Source: Pantoea alhagi (GTDB lineage Bacteria > Pseudomonadota > Gammaproteobacteria > Enterobacterales > Enterobacteriaceae). Taken from it: a stretch of 64,000 nucleotides of DNA. Position numbers and translations under genes: made by a program. The stretch spans positions 1 to 64,000 of the forward strand of contig NZ_CP019706.1 of NCBI RefSeq assembly GCF_002101395.1, written 5' to 3'. Shown in pieces: positions 17,774-27,254 of this stretch. The notes under the pieces were generated by a model. That model saw nothing but the letters and a program-made list of their open reading frames with translations, had not been told where the DNA came from and made no database searches. The stretch's first letter is position 1; the number at the start of each line of letters is the position of its first letter.

Positions 17774-18555
17774 GTGCCATCGCTACGCCGTCACGGCTTA
17801 ATATCGGTACGCCTATCGGCTTACAGGGCGTCAGCAAACGCTTTGGCGATCGATCTATTTTGCACGGAATCAACTTGCACATTCCCGCTGGTCAGTTCGT
17901 TGCAGTGGTTGGGCGCAGCGGCTGTGGTAAAAGTACCCTGCTGCGCCTGCTTGCCGGGCTGGAAGCGGCCAGCGAAGGCGAGCTGCTGGCAGGCCAGGCG
18001 CCGCTTTCCTCGGCGCGCGAAGAGACACGCCTGATGTTTCAGGATGCGCGCCTGCTGCCCTGGAAGCGGGTCATCGACAATGTGGGGCTGGGATTGCGCG
18101 GCGACTGGCAAGCGGCGGCGTTGCAGGCGCTGGAAGCGGTAAACCTGGCCGATCGCGCCCGGGACTGGCCAGCCGCTTTATCGGGCGGTCAACGACAGCG
18201 CGTGGCGCTGGCGCGTGCGCTGATTCATCGCCCCGGCCTGCTGCTGCTGGATGAGCCGCTGGGGGCGCTTGATGCCCTGACGCGCATTGAAATGCAGGTG
18301 CTGATTGAAAAACTCTGGCGTCAGCAGAGCTTCACCGTTCTGCTGGTAACTCACGATGTCAGTGAAGCGGTAGCGTTAGCCGATCGGGTTTTACTGATTG
18401 AAGAGGGAAAGATTGGGCTGGATTTAATGATTGATTTACCTCGTCCACGTCGTCGCGGCTCTGCACGGCTGGCTGAGCTGGAGGCCGAAGTGCTGCAACG
18501 GGTGCTGCAGCGCGAAGCGCCGGTAAGCGATCTGCCGCGCTATGCCCAACGGTGA
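17770..18555 (+). CDS. ssuB: Aliphatic-sulfonate ABC transporter ATPase SsuB
   Basis: SsuB powers alkanesulfonate import. Walker A is GRSGCGKST, the signature is LSGGQRQRVALARAL, and Walker B is GLLLLDEPLGALD. The start at 17770 uses the ATGA overlap with the ssuC stop and gives 261 residues (E. coli 255). It closes the operon and is followed by a terminator shared with convergent pepN. Confidence 0.95.
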   Translation: MSAIATPSRLNIGTPIGLQGVSKRFGDRSILHGINLHIPAGQFVAVVGRSGCGKSTLLRLLAGLEAASEGELLAGQAPLSSAREETRLMFQDARLLPWKRVIDNVGLGLRGDWQAAALQALEAVNLADRARDWPAALSGGQRQRVALARALIHRPGLLLLDEPLGALDALTRIEMQVLIEKLWRQQSFTVLLVTHDVSEAVALADRVLLIEEGKIGLDLMIDLPRPRRRGSARLAELEAEVLQRVLQREAPVSDLPRYAQR

Positions 18556-18562
18556 CGGCAGG

Positions 18563-18600
18563 CATTAAAAAGGGCAGCGATAGCTGCCCTGAAAAGTTTT
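18563..18600. terminator. Bidirectional terminator between ssuB and pepN
   Basis: An eight-base-pair stem (AGGGCAGC / GCTGCCCT, 18571-18590) has an A-run on the left, giving U-tract ends for the minus strand, and AAAAGTTTT on the right. It can serve both convergent genes. Confidence 0.7.
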
Positions 18601-18726
18601 CCTGACTCAACGTGCCGGGCGACCGGCAGCAGAACGTTTTTATAAGGATGCCTTAAACCGTGCTTTGTACATCTTTACGCTCTGACAGTGCTCAACTCGC
18701 GTTGAGTTCGTCGCCCTTTAAGGTGA

Positions 18727-21342
18727 TTACGCGCTTAACGCCTTACTGATTTTCTCATAGAGATCGCCAGAGAGATTGTCCAGATCGCGCAGCTGTTCCA
18801 GCGCTTCGCGCATCATACGTTGACGGTCGTCATCGTAACGTTTCAGACGAATCAGCGGCTCAATCATTCGCGCCGCCACCTGAGGGTTACGGCTGTTGAG
18901 ATCGGTCAGCATCTCTACCAGGAAGCGATAGCCGCTTCCGTCCCTGGCATGGAAAGCCGCCGGATTAGCCGAGGCGAAAGCGCCAATCAGGGAACGCACG
19001 CGGTTTGGATTGCCCATGCTGAAGGAGCGATGGTTCAGTAGCGAACGCACGCGCGTCAGCACATCCAGCGACGGGCTGGTGGCCTGCAGCGTAAACCACT
19101 TATCCATTACCAGGCCATCCTTATGCCAGCGCTCATCCCATGCGCTCAGCATCTCATCACGACAGTCAAGCTGCGCCATAACCGCCGCTGAAAGCGCCGC
19201 CAGCGCATCGGTCATATTATTGGCCTGCTGATACTGCGCCTGGACCAGACGGTTTGCCAGCGTCGCGTCGCCCAGCGCCAGATAGCTCAGGCAGACATTT
19301 TTCAGCGCACGTTTGCCAATATCCGCATGTTCAACGCGATACTCCGGCGTTTGATACGCGTTATAGACAGCCAGCCACTCATCAGCCAGTTCAACGGCCA
19401 GCGTACGCATCAGCGCATCGCGCACCGCAGCGTTAGCTTCCGGATCGATAGTATCGAACAGGGCAGCAATTTCATTTTCGCCCGGTAAGGTGAGGATCAA
19501 CGCCATCAGCGCCGGATCGCTATGCTCATCCAGCAGCACCGCACGGAAAGCATCAGCCACATGCAGCGGCAATGATAACGCCTGCCCTTGCTGGAAGCGC
19601 GCCACGTTGAGCTTGATATAGGTCGCCAGCAGGCTTTGCGCGGCGTCCCAGCGCGAAAAATCGTTACGCGCATGGCGCATCAGGAAGGTTAACTGAGCAT
19701 CGCTCCAGTTGTAATCCAGCTTAACCGGCGCGGAGAACTCACGCAGCAGCGAAGGCACCGGCTGGTGCCAGACCTTATCGAAAATAAAGGTCTGGAACTC
19801 TTCCGTCACGTTCAGAACATGATGAACTGGCTCACCGTTGTGCTGAAGCGGAATCGGCTCGCCCCGATCGTCATACAGCTCAATATCAAGCGGAATATGC
19901 AGCGGCAGCTTCTCCTGCTGATCGGCTGTTGGCGGCGTCATTTGCGTAACGTGCAGCGTATATTGCTCCAGCTCCGGATTATAGTCGTCGCGCACGCTCA
20001 GCACCGGCGTACCGGACTGGCTGTACCAGCGGCGGAACTGCGTCAGATCGATGTGGGAAGCATCCTCCATCGCCTGTACAAAATCGTCACAGGTGGCAGC
20101 ACTGCCGTCGTGACGCTCAAAATAGAGCTGCATCCCTTTCTGGAAATTCTCTTCGCCCAGCAGTGTATGCAGCATGCGGATCACTTCCGACCCCTTTTCA
20201 TACACCGTAAGCGTATAGAAGTTATTCATCTCGATAACCTGTTCGGGACGAATCGGGTGCGCCATCGGACTGGCATCTTCAGCAAACTGCGCGCCGCGCA
20301 TGATGCGTACGTTATCGATACGGTTTACCGCACGCGAGCCAAGATCGGAGCTGAACTCCTGGTCGCGGAATACCGTCAGCCCCTCTTTCAGGCTGAGCTG
20401 GAACCAGTCACGGCAGGTGACGCGGTTACCGGTCCAGTTATGGAAATATTCGTGGCCGATCACCGCTTCAATGCCAAGGTAATCTTTGTCGGTTGCGGTT
20501 TCCGCTTTTGCCAGCACATATTTGGAGTTAAAGATATTCAGGCCTTTATTCTCCATCGCGCCCATATTAAAGAAATCCACCGCGACGATCATAAAGACGT
20601 CAAGGTCATACTCCAGGCCAAAGCGTTCCTCGTCCCATTTCATGCTGTTTTTCAGCGAGGTCATCGCCCAGTCTGCTCGGTCGAGGTTACCGCGATCCAC
20701 GTAGATCTCCAGCGCGACATCGCGACCAGAGCGGGTGGTAAAGCTGTCGCGCAATACGTCGAAATCGCCGGCAACCAGCGCAAACAGATAACAGGGTTTA
20801 GGGAAAGGATCCTGCCACTTAATCCAGTGGCGTCCATCATCCATCTGTCCGGCATCAACGCGGTTGCCGTTTGACAGCAGGAACGGATAACGCGCCCGAT
20901 CGGCAATCAGCGTCGTGGTGAAACGCGCCAGCACATCGGGGCGATCCAGATACCAGGTAATATGACGGAAACCTTCCGCCTCGCACTGCGTACAAAGCGC
21001 CTCGCCGGATTGATACAATCCCTCCAGCGCGCTGTTTTTATCCGGGTGAATATCGTTGACGATGTGCAGCGTGAAATTATCCGGCAGGCCGGTGAGCACC
21101 AACGCGCCCTCTTCCAGGCGGTAAGCCTCCCACGGCTGGTCATCAACCATCAGCGAGACCAGCGTTAACTCGCCACCGTCCAGACGCAGCTCGGCCTGAT
21201 TCGCGCCAAGGCGTTTAACCCTGCTGACAGCGGTGACGCGGGTCACGCTGGCGTCCAGATTAAAGGTCAGGTCAATATCTGTGATGGTGTAATCTGGAGC
21301 CCGGTAGTCATGGCGGTACTTTACTTGCGGCTTTTGCGTCAT
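18727..21342 (-). CDS. pepN: Aminopeptidase N
   Basis: PepN is the major cytoplasmic zinc aminopeptidase (M1 family), removing N-terminal residues late in protein turnover. The substrate-binding motif MGAMENKGLNIFN (about 260-272) and the zinc motif HEYFHNWTGNRV (HExxH, about 297) are intact, with the third ligand Glu in the following KEGLTVFRDQEF segment. The start MTQKPQVKYRHDYRAPDY aligns with E. coli and gives 871 residues (E. coli 870). It converges on ssuB and diverges from pncB. Confidence 0.98.
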   Translation of the reverse strand: MTQKPQVKYRHDYRAPDYTITDIDLTFNLDASVTRVTAVSRVKRLGANQAELRLDGGELTLVSLMVDDQPWEAYRLEEGALVLTGLPDNFTLHIVNDIHPDKNSALEGLYQSGEALCTQCEAEGFRHITWYLDRPDVLARFTTTLIADRARYPFLLSNGNRVDAGQMDDGRHWIKWQDPFPKPCYLFALVAGDFDVLRDSFTTRSGRDVALEIYVDRGNLDRADWAMTSLKNSMKWDEERFGLEYDLDVFMIVAVDFFNMGAMENKGLNIFNSKYVLAKAETATDKDYLGIEAVIGHEYFHNWTGNRVTCRDWFQLSLKEGLTVFRDQEFSSDLGSRAVNRIDNVRIMRGAQFAEDASPMAHPIRPEQVIEMNNFYTLTVYEKGSEVIRMLHTLLGEENFQKGMQLYFERHDGSAATCDDFVQAMEDASHIDLTQFRRWYSQSGTPVLSVRDDYNPELEQYTLHVTQMTPPTADQQEKLPLHIPLDIELYDDRGEPIPLQHNGEPVHHVLNVTEEFQTFIFDKVWHQPVPSLLREFSAPVKLDYNWSDAQLTFLMRHARNDFSRWDAAQSLLATYIKLNVARFQQGQALSLPLHVADAFRAVLLDEHSDPALMALILTLPGENEIAALFDTIDPEANAAVRDALMRTLAVELADEWLAVYNAYQTPEYRVEHADIGKRALKNVCLSYLALGDATLANRLVQAQYQQANNMTDALAALSAAVMAQLDCRDEMLSAWDERWHKDGLVMDKWFTLQATSPSLDVLTRVRSLLNHRSFSMGNPNRVRSLIGAFASANPAAFHARDGSGYRFLVEMLTDLNSRNPQVAARMIEPLIRLKRYDDDRQRMMREALEQLRDLDNLSGDLYEKISKALSA

Positions 21343-21594
21343 AAACTCTTCTCGTATCAACAATGGTTTAACCCGCTAAGTCTATTCCGGTTGCGCCTGG
21401 CTTGCCATGTTGAAACCCAGCTTTTCGCAGTTAATGCTACATCCTGTTTACAATGGCACGTTTCCTCTCGACCTCTCACCGGGTTTTATGCTGTGATCGG
21501 CTTCTATTAATCTGCTGGCAGGTTATACTTTTTATCTTTACGACCTGTATACACCTACGGAAACGCCCCGCGCGAGAGGATGCTGAAACGCACC

Positions 21595-22800
21595 ATGACA
21601 CGATACGCTTCCCCGATTTTAACCACGCTGCTTGATACCGATGCCTACAAGCTTCATATGCAACAGGCTGTGTTTCATCGTTATCACGACGTGACCGTTA
21701 CCGCAGAATTCCGTTGCCGGGGCGACGATCTGTTAGGTATCTATGCCGATGAAATTAGCGCTCAGATCGCGCTGATGAGCCAGCTGGCGCTTTCTGATGA
21801 TGAATACGCCTGGCTTGCTGGCCTGCCCTTTTTTAAAACGGATTATCTGGACTGGCTGAAAACCTTTCGCTATAACCCGGAACAGGTAAAAGTACGCAAT
21901 CATGCGGGCAAGCTGGATATTCGTATCAGCGGCCCGTGGCGCGAAGTGATTATGTGGGAAGTTCCGTTGCTGGCGGTGATTAGCGAAGTGGTTCATCGCC
22001 ATCGTTCGCCGCAGGCGACGCCGGAAATGGCCGTGGATCGCCTGCTGGAAAAAATCAGCAGCTTTAAACAGCTGACGCAAAATATCGATATGTCGCGCTT
22101 CCGCCTGATGGATTTCGGCACCCGACGTCGTTTCTCGCGCGATGTGCAGTTGGCTATTGTCAGTACGCTTCAGCGCGATTTCCCGTGGCTTATCGGCTCC
22201 AGCAATTACGATATGGCTCGTCAGCTGGGGATTACGCCGGTAGGTACCCAGGCGCACGAGTGGTTCCAGGCGCATCAGCAAATCAGTCCGATATTAGCTA
22301 ACAGCCAACGCGCGGCGTTGCAGGCCTGGCTGGATGAGTATGACGACAGGTTAGGCATTGCCCTGACCGATTGCATCACCATGGATGCTTTTCTGCGTGA
22401 TTTCGGACCCGGCTTTGCCAATCGCTATCAGGGGCTGCGTCATGACTCGGGCGATCCGGTGGAATGGGGTGAAAAGGCACTGGCGCATTATCAAAAGCTG
22501 GGTATCGATCCGCAGACCAAAACACTGGTGTTTTCCGATAACCTCGACTTCACCAAAGCGGTGGATCTCTATCGCCACTTTGGTCAGCGCACCAATGTTG
22601 TTTTCGGTATTGGCACCCGTCTTACCTGCGATATTCCCGGGGTTAAGCCGCTTAATATCGTGATCAAGCTGGTGGAGTGCAACGGCAAACCGGTGGCTAA
22701 ACTTTCCGACAGCCCGGGCAAAACTATCTGCCAGGATAAAGCCTTTGTGCGCGCATTGCGTAAAGCCTTCGATCTTCCCCTGGTCAAAAAAGCCAGCTAA
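21595..22800 (+). CDS. pncB: Nicotinate phosphoribosyltransferase PncB
   Basis: PncB makes nicotinate mononucleotide from nicotinate and PRPP in NAD salvage. LLDTDAYKLHMQQAVFH, FGTRRRFSR, LTDCITMDAFLRDF and GLRHDSGDPVEWG, which includes the phosphorylated histidine region, are diagnostic. The start at 21595 aligns with E. coli and gives 401 residues. An ATG 15 bases upstream at 21580 has GAGAGG touching it, so the exact start is not certain. I found no complete NadR box upstream. Confidence 0.96.
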   Translation: MTRYASPILTTLLDTDAYKLHMQQAVFHRYHDVTVTAEFRCRGDDLLGIYADEISAQIALMSQLALSDDEYAWLAGLPFFKTDYLDWLKTFRYNPEQVKVRNHAGKLDIRISGPWREVIMWEVPLLAVISEVVHRHRSPQATPEMAVDRLLEKISSFKQLTQNIDMSRFRLMDFGTRRRFSRDVQLAIVSTLQRDFPWLIGSSNYDMARQLGITPVGTQAHEWFQAHQQISPILANSQRAALQAWLDEYDDRLGIALTDCITMDAFLRDFGPGFANRYQGLRHDSGDPVEWGEKALAHYQKLGIDPQTKTLVFSDNLDFTKAVDLYRHFGQRTNVVFGIGTRLTCDIPGVKPLNIVIKLVECNGKPVAKLSDSPGKTICQDKAFVRALRKAFDLPLVKKAS

Positions 22801-22808
22801 CGCTTATT

Positions 22809-22845
22809 GCCAGCGCGATTTTTCAGCGCGCTGGCGATTATTTTC
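22809..22845 (+). terminator. pncB terminator
   Basis: A nine-base-pair stem (GCCAGCGCG / CGCGCTGGC) with a nine-base loop starts eight bases after the pncB stop and is followed by a T-rich stretch. Confidence 0.75.
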
Positions 22846-22995
22846 TTCTCTAATATTCATTAATTCGTGAAATAAAAAGAAAACTGTTCCCTGACGGTGA
22901 ATTCTGCTTGTGTCCTGCCGGACGGCAAGTAACATAGATTAGCCCTAAATTCGGGGTTAACCTGTTTATTTTCGAACTAATAAAGAGAGAACTTT

Positions 22996-24396
22996 ATGAG
23001 CGTAGTGCCTGTAGCGGACGTACTGCTCGGCCAGGTTGCGGTTGGCGAAGAAGTCACCGTGCGCGGTTGGGTACGTACCCGAAGAGATTCAAAAGCCGGT
23101 ATTTCCTTTGTCGCCGTGTATGACGGCTCCTGCTTTAATCCCGTTCAGGCTGTCGTCAATAATTCTCTGCCTAATTACCAGAGCGAAGTGCTGCGTTTAA
23201 CGACCGGTTGTTCCGTTATCGTCACGGGCAACGTAGTTGAATCTCCGGGCCAGGGACAGAGTTTTGAGATTCAGGCGACGGCTATTGAGGTGGTGGGCTG
23301 GGTAGAAGATCCCGATACCTATCCGATGGCGGCAAAACGCCACAGTATTGAGTATCTGCGCGAAGTTGCTCACCTGCGTCCGCGTACCAATCTCATTGGC
23401 GCCGTTGCGCGCGTGCGCCATACGCTGGCTCAGGCGCTGCACCGCTTTTTCCATGAAAATGGTTACTTCTGGGTTTCCACGCCGCTGATCACCGCATCCG
23501 ATACCGAAGGTGCCGGTGAAATGTTCCGCGTTTCCACGCTGGATTTAGAAAACCTGCCGCGCGATGCGCAGGGCAAAGTTGATTTCAATGAAGATTTTTT
23601 CGGTAAGGAAGCGTTCCTGACGGTTTCCGGGCAGCTGAATGGCGAAACCTACGCCTGCGCCTTATCAAAAATCTACACCTTTGGCCCAACCTTCCGTGCC
23701 GAAAACTCCAATACCAGTCGCCACCTGGCGGAATTCTGGATGCTGGAACCGGAAATTGCGTTTGCTTCGCTCGACGATGCAGCGGATCTGGCGGAAGCGA
23801 TGCTGAAGTATGTCTTTAAAGCGGTGTTAAGCGAGCGTGCAGACGATATGGCGTTCTTTGCTGAGCGCGTTGATAAAGAAGCCGTTAGCCGCCTGGAGAA
23901 ATTCGTCACGGCAGATTTCGCTCGCGTCGATTACACCGATGCTATCGATATTCTGCTGGCCAGCGGTCAGACGTTTGAAAACCCGGTTGAGTGGGGTATT
24001 GACCTCTCTTCCGAACATGAACGCTATCTGGCGGAAAAACACTTCCAGGGACCGGTTGTGGTGAAAAACTATCCTAAAGACATTAAAGCTTTTTATATGC
24101 GCCTTAATGAAGATGGTAAAACCGTGGCGGCGATGGATGTGCTGGCGCCAGGCATTGGTGAAATTATCGGTGGTTCACAGCGTGAAGAGCGTCTGGATGT
24201 GCTGGACCAGCGTCTCAGTGAAATGGGCCTGAATAAAGAAGATTACTGGTGGTATCGCGACCTGCGTCGTTATGGCACCGTGCCCCACTCTGGTTTTGGC
24301 TTAGGCTTTGAACGTTTGATCGCTTATGTCACCGGTGTACAAAATGTAAGGGATGTTATTCCTTTCCCACGCACACCGCGTAATGCCAGTTTCTAA
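22996..24396 (+). CDS. asnS: Asparaginyl-tRNA synthetase
   Basis: AsnS charges tRNA(Asn) with asparagine in the cytoplasm. The 466 residues equal E. coli AsnS. An N-terminal OB-fold anticodon domain (VTVRGWVRTRRDSKAGISFVA) is followed by the class II catalytic core, with motif 2 (FGPTFRAENSNTSRHLAEFWMLEPE) and motif 3 (GFGLGFERLIAYVTG). AGAGA upstream serves as ribosome-binding site. Confidence 0.98.
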   Translation: MSVVPVADVLLGQVAVGEEVTVRGWVRTRRDSKAGISFVAVYDGSCFNPVQAVVNNSLPNYQSEVLRLTTGCSVIVTGNVVESPGQGQSFEIQATAIEVVGWVEDPDTYPMAAKRHSIEYLREVAHLRPRTNLIGAVARVRHTLAQALHRFFHENGYFWVSTPLITASDTEGAGEMFRVSTLDLENLPRDAQGKVDFNEDFFGKEAFLTVSGQLNGETYACALSKIYTFGPTFRAENSNTSRHLAEFWMLEPEIAFASLDDAADLAEAMLKYVFKAVLSERADDMAFFAERVDKEAVSRLEKFVTADFARVDYTDAIDILLASGQTFENPVEWGIDLSSEHERYLAEKHFQGPVVVKNYPKDIKAFYMRLNEDGKTVAAMDVLAPGIGEIIGGSQREERLDVLDQRLSEMGLNKEDYWWYRDLRRYGTVPHSGFGLGFERLIAYVTGVQNVRDVIPFPRTPRNASF

Positions 24397-24433
24397 AAAC
24401 TGTCATTAAATATAAGAAATTCATATATATATG

Positions 24434-24460
24434 AAGGCTGACTCTGTCAGCCTTTTTTTA
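24434..24460 (+). terminator. asnS terminator
   Basis: A nine-base-pair stem (AAGGCTGAC / GTCAGCCTT) with a three-base loop leads into a seven-base T-run. Confidence 0.85.
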
Positions 24461-24500
24461 TTTTTGTAAATTTTGAGATATCTCACAAAGTTCCGTTAAT

Positions 24501-24526
24501 TTTACATTTTGTAATACATATTTTCT
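24501..24526 (+). promoter_or_regulatory. OmpR-box cluster upstream of ompF
   Basis: TTTACATTTTGTAATACATA resembles the tandem F1/F2 OmpR half-sites of E. coli ompF. About 40 bases downstream, GTTTAGTAGCATTTTCGAGG with TAGAAT (24566-24571) aligns with the E. coli ompF core promoter. The boundaries are approximate. Confidence 0.5.
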
Positions 24527-24696
24527 TTCTGAAACCACTATTAGGGTTTAGTAGCATTTTCGAGGTAGAATTACCTGGCGGCGAATGGAAAGATGCCTGC
24601 AGACACAGGAAGACACCAAACTCTGATCAAGCCTTTGTAAATAATTCTTGACGGCAGTGGCAGGTGTCCAAATAACTCCAATGAGGGTAATAAAAA

Positions 24697-25836
24697 ATGA
24701 TGAAGCGCAACATTCTGGCAGTGGTTATCCCTGCTCTGTTAGCTGCCGGTGCAGCCAATGCAGCAGAAATTTATAATAAAGACGGTAACAAGCTGGATCT
24801 GTACGGTAAAGCAGTTGGCCTGCATTACTTTTCTGACGATAGTGGCAATGATGGCGATCAAACTTACGTTCGCTTCGGTTTTAAGGGCGAAACTCAGATC
24901 AATGACCAGCTGACCGGTTTCGGCCAGTGGGAATATAACGTTCAGGCAAACAATTCTGAAGGTTCTGACGCTCAGGATGGTAACAAAACCCGTCTGGGCT
25001 TTGCTGGCCTGAAATTCGGCGACTTCGGTTCAATCGATTACGGTCGTAACTACGGCGTAGTATATGACGCTATTGGCTGGACCGATATGCTGCCGGAGTT
25101 CGGTGGTGATTCAAGTTACTCCGATAACTTCATGAACGGTCGTAGCACCGGTCTGCTGACTTACCGCAACACCAACTTCTTTGGTCTGGTTGATGGCTGG
25201 AACTTCGCCGTTCAGTATCAGGGCAAAAACGAGCGTGATGATGCCCGTCGTTCTAACGGTGACGGCTGGGGTGTTTCAACCTCTTATGAAACACCAATCG
25301 GTGTAGGCTTTGCAGCTGGCTATAGTGCTAGTGACCGTACTAACCAGCAGAGCACTGGTATTTATAATGTTCAAGACTCCAACGGTAACAACGTGAGTCC
25401 AGCAGTTACCCGTACTTATGGTCAGGGTAAAACTGCTGAGTCTTGGGCAACAGCGCTGAAATACGATGCTAACAACATTTACCTGGCAGCTATGTACGGC
25501 GAAACGCGTAATGCGACTCCGTTCACTGCTTCCCTGGGTGGTGGTGATAGCGTGTTTGGTTTTGCAAATAAAGCGCAAAACTTTGAAGTTGTTGCTCAGT
25601 ACCAGTTCGACTTCGGTCTGCGTCCGTCTATCGCCTACGTTCAGTCTAAAGGCAAAGACATTGAAGGTATCGGCGATACTGACCTGATCAAATATGTTGA
25701 TGTGGGCGCAACCTACTACTTCAACAAAAACATGTCTACCTACGTTGACTACCGTATCAACCAGCTGGATGATGATAACGCGCTGGGTCTGAATACTGAT
25801 GATATCGTAGCACTGGGCCTGGTTTACCAGTTCTAA
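24697..25836 (+). CDS. ompF: Outer-membrane general porin OmpF
   Basis: This trimeric 16-strand porin admits small hydrophilic solutes. The signal peptide is MMKRNILAVVIPALLAAGAANA, and the mature protein starts AEIYNKDGNKLDLYGK. The constriction loop motif PEFGGD and the terminal phenylalanine (GLVYQF) needed for BAM assembly are present. It has 379 residues against 362 in E. coli OmpF, and the extra length lies in surface loops. The location between asnS and aspC is the ompF locus, which argues for OmpF rather than OmpC or PhoE. A 120-base leader contains the region that MicF RNA pairs with in E. coli. Confidence 0.93.
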   Translation: MMKRNILAVVIPALLAAGAANAAEIYNKDGNKLDLYGKAVGLHYFSDDSGNDGDQTYVRFGFKGETQINDQLTGFGQWEYNVQANNSEGSDAQDGNKTRLGFAGLKFGDFGSIDYGRNYGVVYDAIGWTDMLPEFGGDSSYSDNFMNGRSTGLLTYRNTNFFGLVDGWNFAVQYQGKNERDDARRSNGDGWGVSTSYETPIGVGFAAGYSASDRTNQQSTGIYNVQDSNGNNVSPAVTRTYGQGKTAESWATALKYDANNIYLAAMYGETRNATPFTASLGGGDSVFGFANKAQNFEVVAQYQFDFGLRPSIAYVQSKGKDIEGIGDTDLIKYVDVGATYYFNKNMSTYVDYRINQLDDDNALGLNTDDIVALGLVYQF

Positions 25837-25878
25837 GTCCGCCTGCCGCAGAGCATATTGCGCTGCTAAGGTTAAAAA

Positions 25879-25902
25879 ACGGGGCCAAAGGCCCCGTTTT
25901 TA
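25879..25902 (+). terminator. ompF terminator
   Basis: An eight-base-pair GC-rich stem (ACGGGGCC / GGCCCCGT) with an AAA loop is followed by TTTTTATT. Confidence 0.85.
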
Positions 25903-26022
25903 TTTGCCCTCTTCCCGCACTTCTGTTCACTATTCTTTTTCTCGCAAACGGTTGGCTTTTCAACTTTCTGGCGTTAACCTGAGGCTTCATTTCGCTTTTC
26001 TTGAAGCTTACGGACCTCTCAC

Positions 26023-27213
26023 ATGTTTGAAAATATCACTGCTGCACCCGCCGATCCCATTCTTGGTTTAGCCGATCTTTTCCGCAACGATGACCGCCCG
26101 AATAAAATCAACCTTGGCATCGGTGTCTATAAAGATGAAACCGGGCAAACGCCGGTATTAACCAGCGTTAAAAAAGCCGAGCAGTACCTGCTGGAAAACG
26201 AAACCACGAAAAATTATCTCAGCATTGATGGCCTGGCTGACTTTGCCCGCTGCACCCAGACACTGCTGTTTGGACAGGAGAGCGCCATTGTTAGCGCAAA
26301 ACGCGCCCGCACGGCCCAGACGCCAGGCGGAACCGGTGCCCTGCGCGTAGCCGCCGATTTTTTAGCGACGCAAACCAGCGCAAAACGCGTCTGGATCAGC
26401 AACCCCAGCTGGCCAAACCATAAAAACGTCTTCAGCGCTGCCGGTCTCGAAGTATGCGAATATGATTATTATGATGCAGAGAACCATCAGCTCGATTTTG
26501 ACGCGATGCTGGCCAGCCTGCGTGGTGCTAAAGCAGGAGACGTAGTGCTGTTTCACGGCTGCTGTCACAACCCAACGGGTATTGATCCTACCGCAGAACA
26601 GTGGGCCCAGCTGGCGCAGCTGTCAAAGGCGAGTGGCTGGCTGCCGCTGTTTGATTTTGCCTATCAGGGCTTTGCGCGTGGCCTGGAAGAAGATGCCGAA
26701 GGCCTGAGAATTTTTGCTGCCTGCCATGAAGAACTCATCGTCGCCAGTTCATACTCCAAAAACTTTGGTCTTTATAATGAGCGCGTGGGTGCCTTTACAC
26801 TGGTCGCGGCAGATGCCAGCGTAGCCGATACCGCGTTCAGCCAGGTTAAATATACTATCCGCGCAAACTATTCTAATCCTCCGGCGCATGGTGCCGCCGT
26901 TGTTGCCACCATTCTTGGTAATGATGCGCTGCGTGCGATTTGGGAGCAGGAGTTAACGGATATGCGTCAGCGCATTCATCGCATGCGTCAGCTGTTTGTG
27001 AATACGCTCCAGGAAAAAGGCGCTAACCGCGATTTCAGCTTCATTACACATCAGAACGGGATGTTCTCTTTTAGCGGGCTGAGTAAAGATCAGGTGATTC
27101 GCCTGCGTGAAGAGTTTGGCGTTTATGCAGTGAATTCAGGACGTGTTAACGTAGCTGGCATGACGCCAGATAATATGGCCGCCCTGTGCGAAGCAATCGT
27201 TGCGGTTTTATAA
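26023..27213 (+). CDS. aspC: Aspartate aminotransferase AspC
   Basis: AspC exchanges amino groups between aspartate and 2-oxoglutarate and also works on aromatic amino acids. The 396 residues equal E. coli AspC. The pyridoxal phosphate lysine is Lys246 in SSYSKNFGLYNERVG. HGCCHNPTGIDP and the substrate-binding arginine region (SGRVNVAG) are present. It is a single-gene unit between ompF and gloC. Confidence 0.97.
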   Translation: MFENITAAPADPILGLADLFRNDDRPNKINLGIGVYKDETGQTPVLTSVKKAEQYLLENETTKNYLSIDGLADFARCTQTLLFGQESAIVSAKRARTAQTPGGTGALRVAADFLATQTSAKRVWISNPSWPNHKNVFSAAGLEVCEYDYYDAENHQLDFDAMLASLRGAKAGDVVLFHGCCHNPTGIDPTAEQWAQLAQLSKASGWLPLFDFAYQGFARGLEEDAEGLRIFAACHEELIVASSYSKNFGLYNERVGAFTLVAADASVADTAFSQVKYTIRANYSNPPAHGAAVVATILGNDALRAIWEQELTDMRQRIHRMRQLFVNTLQEKGANRDFSFITHQNGMFSFSGLSKDQVIRLREEFGVYAVNSGRVNVAGMTPDNMAALCEAIVAVL

Positions 27214-27224
27214 AACGATGACGT

Positions 27225-27252
27225 AAAAAATGGGCCTGCGGGCCCATTTTTT
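27225..27252. terminator. Bidirectional terminator between aspC and gloC
   Basis: AAAAAATGGGCC / GGCCCATTTTTT forms a near-perfect hairpin with A-run and T-run on its two sides, placed 11 bases after the aspC stop and two bases from the gloC stop. Confidence 0.85.
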
Positions 27253-27254
27253 AT

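Noticed and set aside
19765..20874. A 369-codon open frame opposite pepN
   Set aside because: It lies fully inside pepN on the other strand. The PepN frame has intact catalytic motifs and the antisense product resembles nothing known to me.
21343..21594. NadR operator for pncB
   Set aside because: TGTTTA at about 21445 has no TAAACA partner six bases away, so only a half-site is present.
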